Origin: Streptomyces sp. 150FB
Lineage (GTDB): Bacteria > Actinomycetota > Actinomycetes > Streptomycetales > Streptomycetaceae
Assembly (NCBI RefSeq): GCF_000818195.1
Contig: NZ_JTHL01000001.1
Location: 6,594,961-6,628,390, forward strand
DNA: 33,430 nucleotides
Direction of reading: 5' to 3'
A model generated the notes under the pieces. It ran no database searches. It saw only the letters and a list, made by a program, of their open reading frames with translations, and had not been told where the DNA came from. Below, in pieces: positions 22,109 through 28,588 of the stretch (position 1 is the stretch's first letter; every line of letters starts with the position of its first letter). The position numbers and the translations under genes are program-made.

Positions 22109-22768
22109 ATGGAGTCCCTAGTACGCGGTGGGACCAGATGGAAGCGGTTCGCCGTCGTCATGGTGCCGAGCGTGGCCGCGACGGCCGCGATCGGTGTCGC
22201 CCTGGCGCAGGGGGCACTGGCGGCATCGTTCAGCGTGTCCGGCCAGAGCTTCAAGGTCAGTGCCGACAAGCTGGACGGCAAAGGCTTCTCGCAGTACGGC
22301 ACGATCGCGCAGGGGAAGGACCTCAACGGCAAGGCTGAGGCGAACCCCGTCGCGGTTTCGGCCTTCCAGTCGGCCGACATCACGAAGCTGTGCCAGTCCG
22401 TCGTCACCCCGGACGTGCCGTTCTTCGGCAGCGTCAGCCTTGTGCTCAGGGCGGGTGGCAATGGGACACCGGTCCACGCCGACAATCTGTACATCGATGT
22501 CGCGGACCTCACCGCGGACGCCGAGTTCGGCAACATGGACATCGGTGTCGCGGCGGGCTCGACGGACAAGGCGGCGGGCGGCAAGGGCCCTGCGGTCCAG
22601 ACGCCCGGCAAGGGCGGTCCCGCGATCAACCCGAACGGCTTCGCCCAGCAGGCCGACACGGCCGTGCTGACCGGTGTGAAGCAGACGGCCTGGGCGACCA
22701 CGGCCGGCACTTTCAAGCTCAGCGGGCTGAGCATGAAGCTGTCCAAGGATGCCCAGGAGTGTTACTAG
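22109..22768 (+). CDS. DUF6230-family secreted protein
   Basis: The 219-residue protein has an N-terminal signal peptide (basic WKR, hydrophobic core about 13-33, likely cleavage after ALA near residue 38) and a beta-rich mature part with family elements ASFSVSGQSFKVSADKL and ADNLYIDVADL. Two cysteines, Cys95 and Cys218, could form a disulfide outside the cell. A Gly/Lys-rich loop sits at about 155-180. Older annotations of this family used the name cholesterol esterase, but I see no Ser-His-Asp hydrolase signature. It heads a three-gene envelope module and has an excellent ribosome site. Confidence 0.85.
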   Translation: MESLVRGGTRWKRFAVVMVPSVAATAAIGVALAQGALAASFSVSGQSFKVSADKLDGKGFSQYGTIAQGKDLNGKAEANPVAVSAFQSADITKLCQSVVTPDVPFFGSVSLVLRAGGNGTPVHADNLYIDVADLTADAEFGNMDIGVAAGSTDKAAGGKGPAVQTPGKGGPAINPNGFAQQADTAVLTGVKQTAWATTAGTFKLSGLSMKLSKDAQECY

Positions 22769-22865
22769 GCATCCCGCCCCGGCGGGTGGGGAACGCGACT
22801 TCGGCGCCCCCGCCCGCCGGCCCCCCACTTTCTCGTATAACGCCGGTACCAGGGAGCTGTTTTCC

Positions 22866-23462
22866 ATGAGCGCCGAGTCTTCGGACCGCCAAGGCCGATT
22901 CACGTACTGGCGGCTGCGCTTCCGCGGCTGGCGAGGCACACGCCCCTTCTGGGCGGGCCTGTTCACCCTGGTCAGTGGCGTGCCGATCGCCTATTTCCCG
23001 TACGCGAACCTGACTCTGGGCAATCTGACGCTGGCGATGGGTACCCCCGCCGGCGCCAGCTCACTCATCATCGGTGTGCTGCTGGTGACGCTGGGGCTGA
23101 CGATGTGGTTCCACAGCATCGTACGGGTGTTCGCCGGCGTCGCCACGATCCTGCTCGCCATGATCTCGCTCCCGCTGTCCAACTTCGGCGGCTTCATCAT
23201 CGGTTTCGTGCTCGCGCTGGTCGGTGGAGGCCTCTCCATCGCCTGGGCGCCGGGCAAGCCGCGCACCGAGACGGAACAGTACGACGACACCCCCCGCGGG
23301 GCGCCGGAGCCCGACAGCTCTGACGACCCCTACTTTCCCGCTTCGTACGGCCCTGGTTCGTACGGCTCCGACGCGTATGACCGCGGTCCGCGCGCCGGGG
23401 AGGGGCTGAACGTGACGGATACGACTGCCCATGCCAACGGCGGGAGGAACAGTGCGGGGTGA
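22866..23462 (+). CDS. DUF6114-family membrane protein
   Basis: I choose ATG 22866 (MSAESSDRQGRFTYWRLRFRGWRGTR as two short pieces of the N-terminus), preceded by AGGGAG; an in-frame ATG at 22749 overlaps the previous gene. The 198-residue protein has four membrane helices at about 28-45, 65-83, 87-105 and 107-126 and a polar, Asp/Ser/Tyr-rich tail from 130. DUF6114 genes habitually follow DUF6230 genes in actinobacteria, suggesting a membrane partner of the secreted protein. Its stop overlaps the next start by 11 bases. Confidence 0.83.
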   Translation: MSAESSDRQGRFTYWRLRFRGWRGTRPFWAGLFTLVSGVPIAYFPYANLTLGNLTLAMGTPAGASSLIIGVLLVTLGLTMWFHSIVRVFAGVATILLAMISLPLSNFGGFIIGFVLALVGGGLSIAWAPGKPRTETEQYDDTPRGAPEPDSSDDPYFPASYGPGSYGSDAYDRGPRAGEGLNVTDTTAHANGGRNSAG

Positions 23463-24783
23463 CGACACGCAGCCGATCATGGCCGGAGCCGATGAGTTCC
23501 GGGAGAGAAGAGGGCCGCGTCACGCGGCCCCCAGGAAGTCCCTCCTGACCAAGCTGCAGATACCCGCCGGCAAGGCGATGGCGCTGGCCGCGATGCCCAC
23601 AGCGGTCTTCGTCGGCATGGGCCTCACCCCCAGGCTCGCGCTGGCCGACGACAACAAGGACATCCCTTACTCGCCGGGCCCGTGCGTGACCCGCTCCGAC
23701 GAGCCGTCGCCGGGCGATTCGGCGTCACCCTCGCCGTCCGCCTCCGACTCGGCGTCGCCCAAGCCGGGCGACTCGGCCTCGGGGTCTCCCACGCCCTCGC
23801 CTTCGGGGAGCAGTTCGGACGGTTCGAGCGGCTCGGGCGGTTCGGGCGGCGGCAAGACCGACGCGCAGCCGAAGCCCTCCGCGACGTCCGACACCCCCGG
23901 CGCGCCCAAGCCGTCCGCCGGCACCGGCGGTTCGAAGGGCGACACGTCGGACCCGCTGGGTCTGGGAGGCCTGCTCGGCGGTCTGCTGGGCGGCGGTTCG
24001 GACAAGGCGAGCCCGAGCCCCTCGGCCACGGAGAAGTCCGCTTCCCCGTCCAAAACCTCGTCGGACAAGGCCAAGCCGAAGCCCAAGGCGTCCGATCCGG
24101 TCGGCGAGTTGGGCGACTCGGTCGGCAAGACCGTGGGCAAGACGCTGGACGGCACCAAGGACGCCGCGGACGCCACGAAGAAGGCGATCCAGGACGCCGC
24201 GGACAAGGCCGGCGCCAAGGTCCAGGACCTGGACGACGACGCCAAGGGTCTCGCCGCCCAGAAGGACGGCGACATCCCGGCGGGCGCCGACGGCAAGGAG
24301 CCTTTCCCCTGCCCGACCGCCGACCCCGACGCGCTGGCCAACGCGAAGGAGGAGCAGGGCATCCCGCTCCTGCCCGACAAGCCGTGGACGCTGCACAGCA
24401 GCAAGCTCACCCTCAGCGGGCTGAAGTACCACGGCATCGTCGAGGTCAGGACCTACGGCGGCACCGTGAAGAAGGCCCTGAAGTTCACGGCGCAGTCGAT
24501 CGACATCAAGGACCTGGACCAGACCGTCGATTACCCCGGCGGCAAGACGGCCCATGTGGAGTCCACCCCGGGCTCGACGTCCACGATCCGCAACGGCGAG
24601 GTCACGCTCTACACCGAGCAGTTGAAGGGCAACCTCTTCGGGCTCATCCCGATCACGTTCAGCCCCGAGACCCCGCCGCCGGTGGACATCCCGTACGCCT
24701 TCTTCACCAACGCGGAGGTCAGCCAGGCCGGCCAGTTCGGCGGCACGCTGACCATCCCGGGCCTGCACAACTACATCGACTGA
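23452..24783 (+). CDS. Secreted protein with Ser/Pro linker and beta-rich C-terminus
   Basis: I start at GTG 23452, with GGAGG at 23443-23447, giving 443 residues. A basic cytoplasmic lead (1-38) precedes a hydrophobic segment and LALAD cleavage site (about 40-66). Residues 82-220 are a Ser/Pro/Gly/Lys linker with a Gly-Leu patch (LGGLLGGLLGGG). Residues about 220-270 form a Lys/Asp/Ala-rich amphipathic stretch (KDAADATKKAIQDAADKAG) like LEA or apolipoprotein helices. The C-terminal domain (about 310-443) is beta-rich; LTLSGLKYHG echoes FKLSGLSMKL in the DUF6230 protein. Cys78 and Cys287 bracket the linker. Likely the third part of the DUF6230-DUF6114 envelope module. Function unknown. Confidence 0.82.
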   Translation: MRGDDTQPIMAGADEFRERRGPRHAAPRKSLLTKLQIPAGKAMALAAMPTAVFVGMGLTPRLALADDNKDIPYSPGPCVTRSDEPSPGDSASPSPSASDSASPKPGDSASGSPTPSPSGSSSDGSSGSGGSGGGKTDAQPKPSATSDTPGAPKPSAGTGGSKGDTSDPLGLGGLLGGLLGGGSDKASPSPSATEKSASPSKTSSDKAKPKPKASDPVGELGDSVGKTVGKTLDGTKDAADATKKAIQDAADKAGAKVQDLDDDAKGLAAQKDGDIPAGADGKEPFPCPTADPDALANAKEEQGIPLLPDKPWTLHSSKLTLSGLKYHGIVEVRTYGGTVKKALKFTAQSIDIKDLDQTVDYPGGKTAHVESTPGSTSTIRNGEVTLYTEQLKGNLFGLIPITFSPETPPPVDIPYAFFTNAEVSQAGQFGGTLTIPGLHNYID

Positions 24784-24811
24784 CCCTGGCCCGTCCGGGA
24801 GCCGCACAGAG

Positions 24812-24856
24812 CTGTGGCCCGTACCGCACCGACAACCGGCGCGGCACGGGCCACAG
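24812..24856. terminator. Strong bidirectional terminator
   Basis: CTGTGGCCCGT (24812-24822) pairs perfectly with ACGGGCCACAG (24846-24856); after one mismatch a further CCGC/GCGG stem closes a 13-base loop. TTGTGTTTCC follows on the plus strand. It lies between convergent genes (stops at 24783 and 24870) and can serve both. Confidence 0.85.
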
Positions 24857-24869
24857 TTGTGTTTCCGCT

Positions 24870-25700
24870 CTAGCGTCTGCTCAGCATCTCTTCCAGCATC
24901 CGCGTGAACTCCTCCGGGAGTTCGGTGAATCCGCTGTGGCCGCCGGGGAACTCGGTCACCGTGCCGCCGAGCCGCTCGGCGAGCAACGCGGCCGGGCGGT
25001 ACGGCAGATGGCCCCGGGTCTCCCGGCCCGCCGCCAGTACCAGGCGGTCCGACACGGCGGCGAGCGCGGTCCCGTCCGGGACGTACGACGTGAACTGCCG
25101 CAGCTCGTTCTCCATCGCCAGCGGGCCGTTGGCGCTCAGCCTGGCCATCATCTCCGCGCCGCGCGGGGGCAGTTCGGCCGCGTGCGGCATCGGCTTCAGG
25201 GTGCCGCCGATGCCGGCGAGGAAGTGGGCGCTCGCTGCGCCAGGGCCCTCCTCGTGGAAGAGCCGGTACACCTCGTCGATGAACGCCCGCTGTTCGGCGG
25301 CGTCCGGGAGTACCGCGAAGCACGGCGGCTCGTGCGCGACGACCAGGCGCAGCCGTTCGGGACGGCGTGCCAGCAGGTCGAGTGCGACGATCGCCCCCGA
25401 GCTGCCGCCGAAGACGTACGCCGACTCACCTGCCGGCAGGAGGTGTTCGAGCAGGAGGTACGCGTCCTCGCTCTGCGTCTCGACCCGCTGGTCCACGGGT
25501 TCCTCGCTGTCCAGGCGGCTGCGCGAGTAGCCGCGCGGGTCGACCGCCACGACCGTGAAGCGCTCGGCGAGCCGGTCGGCCACCGGGTCGAAGACGGCGG
25601 CGTCGCCGCCGGCGCCCGGGAGCAGCAGGAGTACGGGGCCGCTACCGCGTATCTCGTGGTAGAGGGTGGCTCCGGGGACCCGCAAGGTGTCGGCTCTCAC
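24870..25700 (-). CDS. Alpha/beta hydrolase
   Basis: The 276-residue protein has the alpha/beta-hydrolase core: LLLLPGAGGD oxyanion loop (about 24-33), DPRGYSRS, the nucleophile elbow GGSSG with Ser100, and the late GGHSGF with His255. The acid residue is probably one of the Asp residues between them and is not assigned. There is no signal peptide. The start overlaps the TetR stop by 4 bases (ATGA at 25697-25700), so the TetR gene is the first gene of the same operon and probably controls it. The substrate is unknown; Streptomyces TetR-hydrolase pairs often act on small esters or xenobiotics, which is only a family trend. Confidence 0.9.
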   Translation of the reverse strand: MRADTLRVPGATLYHEIRGSGPVLLLLPGAGGDAAVFDPVADRLAERFTVVAVDPRGYSRSRLDSEEPVDQRVETQSEDAYLLLEHLLPAGESAYVFGGSSGAIVALDLLARRPERLRLVVAHEPPCFAVLPDAAEQRAFIDEVYRLFHEEGPGAASAHFLAGIGGTLKPMPHAAELPPRGAEMMARLSANGPLAMENELRQFTSYVPDGTALAAVSDRLVLAAGRETRGHLPYRPAALLAERLGGTVTEFPGGHSGFTELPEEFTRMLEEMLSRR

Positions 25701-26344
25701 GGTGAGTTCTCCTGGTTCGTGGTCGGGGTGTCTGCCGTCCGGGCGTCTGTCTTCGGGGTGTCTGTGGTTCGGGCCTGCTGCGGCCAGTTCTCCAGCAGGT
25801 GGTGCAGTGCCTCGACGATCCGGTCCCAGGACGCGCCGATGTCGCGGGAGTGGGCGAACCCGCCCGCCGCCTCGATGGCGGTGTAGCCGTGGAACGTGCC
25901 GCGCAGCAGTCGGCCCGCGTCGGTCAGGTCGGGCTCGACGAGGCCGTACGCGCGCAGCATCCCGTACGTCACATCGAGGTTATGGAGATAGCCCGGCGCC
26001 GCTGCGACCCGCGCCGGGTCCAGCCGGATCTGCGTCGCCGCGTAGCGCCCGGGGCAGCGCAGCGCGAACTCCCGGTAGGCGCCCGCGAACGCGACGAGTG
26101 CGTCCTTCCCCGAGCGGCCGGCGACCTCGGCGCTGATGAGATCGATCATCTCGGCGCCGGCGAGCAGCGCGACCCGGGTCCGCAGGTCGTCGAGGTTCGC
26201 GATGTGTGAGTAAAGGCTCGCGTCCTTCACACCGAAGCTCCGCGCGAGCGCGGACACGGTGACCTTGTCCAGGCCGATCTCGTCGGCGAGATCGGCCGCC
26301 GCCCGGGTGACCCGGTCGGCCGTCAGGCCCATGCGCGGCGACAT
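25697..26344 (-). CDS. TetR-family regulator (WHG-type C-terminal domain)
   Basis: The 215-residue protein begins MSPRMGLTADRVTRAAADLAD with a strong ribosome site (AGGAGG about 9 bases upstream). The helix-turn-helix is IGLDKVTVSALARSFGVKDASLYSHIANLDDL. The C-terminal part (RCPGRYAATQIRLDP, LRGTFHGYTAIEAAGGF) resembles the TetR C-terminal domain named for its WHG motif. The last 25 residues are a polar Thr/Asp tail. It is cotranscribed with the hydrolase and divergent from the FBP-domain gene. The triple AGGACTCC element in the shared upstream region is its probable operator. Confidence 0.92.
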   Translation of the reverse strand: MSPRMGLTADRVTRAAADLADEIGLDKVTVSALARSFGVKDASLYSHIANLDDLRTRVALLAGAEMIDLISAEVAGRSGKDALVAFAGAYREFALRCPGRYAATQIRLDPARVAAAPGYLHNLDVTYGMLRAYGLVEPDLTDAGRLLRGTFHGYTAIEAAGGFAHSRDIGASWDRIVEALHHLLENWPQQARTTDTPKTDARTADTPTTNQENSP

Positions 26345-26366
26345 GCGTGACCACCTCCTCTGGCTG

Positions 26367-26404
26367 GGAGTCCTCCGGCCAGGACTCCTGGCTAGGACTC
26401 CTAG
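26367..26404. promoter_or_regulatory. Triple AGGACTCC operator between tetR and the FBP-domain gene
   Basis: Three copies of one 8-mer are present: inverted GGAGTCCT at 26367-26374, then AGGACTCC at 26381-26388 and 26394-26401. The first and second form a perfect inverted repeat with a 6-base spacer; the second and third are direct repeats with a 13-base period. The third lies in a palindrome CTAGGA-C-TCCTAG (26392-26404). Cooperative binding by two TetR dimers is a natural reading. Confidence 0.7.
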
Positions 26405-26408
26405 GATG

Positions 26409-26438
26409 TTGCCTAATATACATAGGCGCTGTTAGCGT
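26409..26438 (+). promoter_or_regulatory. Leaderless promoter of the FBP-domain gene
   Basis: TTGCCT (26409-26414) and TAGCGT (26433-26438) are 18 bases apart, and the -10 ends 7 bases before ATG 26446. The -35 begins 5 bases after the TetR-type palindrome ends, so a repressor bound there could interfere. Confidence 0.65.
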
Positions 26439-26445
26439 GCACACC

Positions 26446-26946
26446 ATGAAGGAAGTGAATGAGCAGGACATCCGGGCATCGTTCGTCAACTGCTCGAAGG
26501 GGGAGGCCAAGCGGCTCGCCGTGCCGCACGACCTTGCCCAACAGCCCTGGGACGACCTGGACTTCCTCGGCTGGAGCGACCCGCAGGCGCCGGACCGCGC
26601 CTACTTGGTCGCCGAGCGTGACGACGGCGGGCTCGTGGGGCTGACACTGCGGTTCCCGTCCCGGCGGCGCGGACACGCGCACCGCGCGATGTGTTCGCTG
26701 TGCCTGACCACGCACCCGGGCAGTGGTGTGTCGCTGATGGGCGCGCGCAAGGCGGGTCCGGCCGGCCGGCAGGGCAATTCGGTCGGGCTGTACATGTGCA
26801 CCGACCTCGCCTGCTCGCTGTACGTACGCGGCAAGAAGGCGCCGGCGCCGGGCGGGCGGTTCGAGGAGACCCTCACCGTGGAGCAGCAGATAGAGCGGAC
26901 CAGGGGCAACCTGTTCGGCTTCGTCGACGCCGTCGTGGCGCCCTGA
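26446..26946 (+). CDS. FBP-domain protein (FusB-like, EF-G-binding zinc finger)
   Basis: I choose ATG 26446 (MKEVNEQDIRASFVNCSKGEAK split at the Cys), because upstream in-frame codons run through the operator and promoter. The 166-residue protein matches actinobacterial FBP-domain proteins: an N-terminal helical part (KGEAKRLAVP, WDDLDFLGW) and a treble-clef zinc finger with Cys83-x2-Cys86 (AMCSLC) and Cys118-x4-Cys123 (YMCTDLAC). FusB-type proteins bind elongation factor G; whether this one affects fusidic acid tolerance or ribosome recycling cannot be told. It is divergent from the TetR-hydrolase pair and ends before a strong terminator. Confidence 0.88.
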   Translation: MKEVNEQDIRASFVNCSKGEAKRLAVPHDLAQQPWDDLDFLGWSDPQAPDRAYLVAERDDGGLVGLTLRFPSRRRGHAHRAMCSLCLTTHPGSGVSLMGARKAGPAGRQGNSVGLYMCTDLACSLYVRGKKAPAPGGRFEETLTVEQQIERTRGNLFGFVDAVVAP

Positions 26947-26985
26947 GCCCCGTAAAGCACCGTAAGGCCCCATAGGGCCCCGTAA

Positions 26986-27030
26986 ACGGCCCTGGGCCGC
27001 CTCCCCGTCGGGGAAGCGGCCCAGGGCCGT
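26986..27030. terminator. Very strong bidirectional terminator
   Basis: Two perfect 15-bp arms (26986-27000 and 27016-27030) plus, after one mismatch, TCCCC/GGGGA closing a GTC loop. It lies between the convergent FBP-domain and pyruvate kinase genes. Just before it, CCGTAA-containing units recur irregularly (about 26949-26986). Confidence 0.9.
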
Positions 27031-27059
27031 ACGCAATCAGCGGACGCGGTACTGACGTG

Positions 27060-28490
27060 TCAGTCGCGTTCCGTACCGCTCAGGTGGTGCACCCGCACCA
27101 TGTTCGTCGTGCCGGGGACCCCGGGAGGCGAGCCGGCGGTGATGATCATCGTGTCGCCCTCGCTGTAGCGCCCCAGCTTCGAGAGCTCCACGTCCACCAG
27201 GTCGACCATCTCGTCCGTGGCGTTCACCCACGGCACGATGAACGACTCGACACCCCAGCTCAGCGCGAGCTGGTTGCGGGTCGACTCGTCCGTCGTGAAG
27301 GCCAGGATCGGCTGCGAGGCGCGGTAGCGGGAGAGCCGCCGGGCCGTGTCGCCGGACTGCGTGAAGGCGACCAGCGCCTTGCCGTCCAGGAAGTCGGCGA
27401 TCTCGCAGGCCGCGCGGGCGACCGAACCACCCTGCGTACGGGGCTTCTTGCCCTGCACCAGCGGCTGGAGACCCTTGGAGAGCAGCTCGTCCTCGGCGGC
27501 GACGACGATCTTCGACATCGTCTTGACCGTCTCGATCGGGTACGCGCCCACCGACGACTCGGCGGAGAGCATGACCGCGTCGGCGCCGTCCAGGATCGCG
27601 TTCGCGACGTCGGACGCCTCGGCGCGGGTCGGACGGGAGTTGGTGATCATCGACTCCATCATCTGGGTCGCCACGATCACCGGCTTGGCGTTGCGGCGAC
27701 ACAGCTCGATGAGCCGCTTCTGCACCATCGGGACCTTTTCGAGCGGATACTCGACGGCCAGGTCACCGCGGGCGACCATCACACTGTCGAAGGCCGCGAC
27801 GACGGACTCCATGTTCTCGACGGCCTGCGGCTTCTCGACCTTGGCGATGATCGGGACGCGGCGCCCCTCCTCGTCCATGATCTTGAGCGCGTCCAGCGCG
27901 TCGTCCCCGTCGCGCACGAACGACATCGCGATCATGTCGCAGCCCATCCGCAGACCGAAGCGGAGGTCCTCGACGTCCTTCTCGGACATCGCGGTGACAT
28001 TGACGGCGGCACCGGGCAGGTTGATGCCCTTGTGGTCGGAGATCACACCGCCCTCGATGACGATGGACTTGACCCGGGGGCCCTCGACCTCGACGACCCG
28101 CAGCTCGACGTTGCCGTCGTTGATCAGGATCTGGTCGCCCTTGGAGACATCCCCGGGCAGTCCCTTGTACGTGGTGCCGCAGATGGACTTGTCGCCCGCC
28201 ACGTCCTCGGTGGTGATGGTGAACTCGTCACCCCGCACCAGCTCGACGGGGCCCTCGGCGAAGGTCTCCAGGCGGATCTTGGGGCCCTGGAGGTCGACCA
28301 TCACGCCCACGGCGCGGCCGGTGTCAGCCGCAGCCTGGCGGACGCGGTTGTACCGCTCCTCGTGCTCCGGGTGGCTTCCGTGGCTCATATTCAGGCGGGC
28401 CACATTCATTCCGGCCTCGATGAGCGACTTCAGTTGCTCGTACGAGTCGACGGCTGGGCCCAGTGTGCAGACGATTTTGGAACGGCGCAT
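27060..28490 (-). CDS. pyk: Pyruvate kinase
   Basis: The 476-residue protein has the full family layout: MRRSKIVCTLGPA start, barrel motifs ARLNMSHGSH and DLQGPKIRLE, a B domain (about 85-165), the catalytic region IIAKVEKPQAVEN with its active-site Lys, VARGDLAVE, and ATQMMESMITNSRPTRAE, then the C-terminal allosteric domain. It converts phosphoenolpyruvate and ADP to pyruvate and ATP. Leu67, Gln68 and Lys71 occupy the positions that are Thr113, Lys114 and Glu117 in the rabbit enzyme; Lys there marks K+-independent kinases. The start is unambiguous, and TAGGAT lies 7 bases before the ATG, so the mRNA is probably leaderless. ackA lies 98 bases upstream on the same strand. Confidence 0.97.
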   Translation of the reverse strand: MRRSKIVCTLGPAVDSYEQLKSLIEAGMNVARLNMSHGSHPEHEERYNRVRQAAADTGRAVGVMVDLQGPKIRLETFAEGPVELVRGDEFTITTEDVAGDKSICGTTYKGLPGDVSKGDQILINDGNVELRVVEVEGPRVKSIVIEGGVISDHKGINLPGAAVNVTAMSEKDVEDLRFGLRMGCDMIAMSFVRDGDDALDALKIMDEEGRRVPIIAKVEKPQAVENMESVVAAFDSVMVARGDLAVEYPLEKVPMVQKRLIELCRRNAKPVIVATQMMESMITNSRPTRAEASDVANAILDGADAVMLSAESSVGAYPIETVKTMSKIVVAAEDELLSKGLQPLVQGKKPRTQGGSVARAACEIADFLDGKALVAFTQSGDTARRLSRYRASQPILAFTTDESTRNQLALSWGVESFIVPWVNATDEMVDLVDVELSKLGRYSEGDTMIITAGSPPGVPGTTNMVRVHHLSGTERD

Positions 28491-28497
28491 ACGGCGG

Positions 28498-28531
28498 ATC
28501 CTATCGGTTTGTTTCGCTGCGGAATATTCCG
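28498..28531 (-). promoter_or_regulatory. Leaderless pyk promoter with upstream palindrome
   Basis: On the minus strand TAGGAT (28498-28503) ends 7 bases before the ATG at 28490. The -35 region lacks a good hexamer but contains a perfect 12-bp palindrome CGGAATATTCCG (28520-28531), a possible activator or repressor site. Confidence 0.6.
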
Positions 28532-28588
28532 TCTGGTGGAAAGTACAAATGGGCGGGAGGCCGCTCAGGCGTTAAGCCGCCCGGCGGT

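Noticed and set aside
22109..22768. Cholesterol esterase label for the DUF6230 protein
   Set aside because: No GxSxG nucleophile elbow or catalytic His context is visible; the label is inherited from old annotations.
23696..23900. Ser/Pro-coding repeats as a possible minisatellite or CRISPR-like array
   Set aside because: The periodicity follows SP/SG codons of a linker, with no constant repeat and spacer structure.
23682..25886. 734-codon plus-strand frame running from the third envelope gene into the hydrolase and tetR genes
   Set aside because: It crosses a strong terminator and is antisense to two well-supported genes; the first part is an Arg/Gly-rich alternate frame of the linker.
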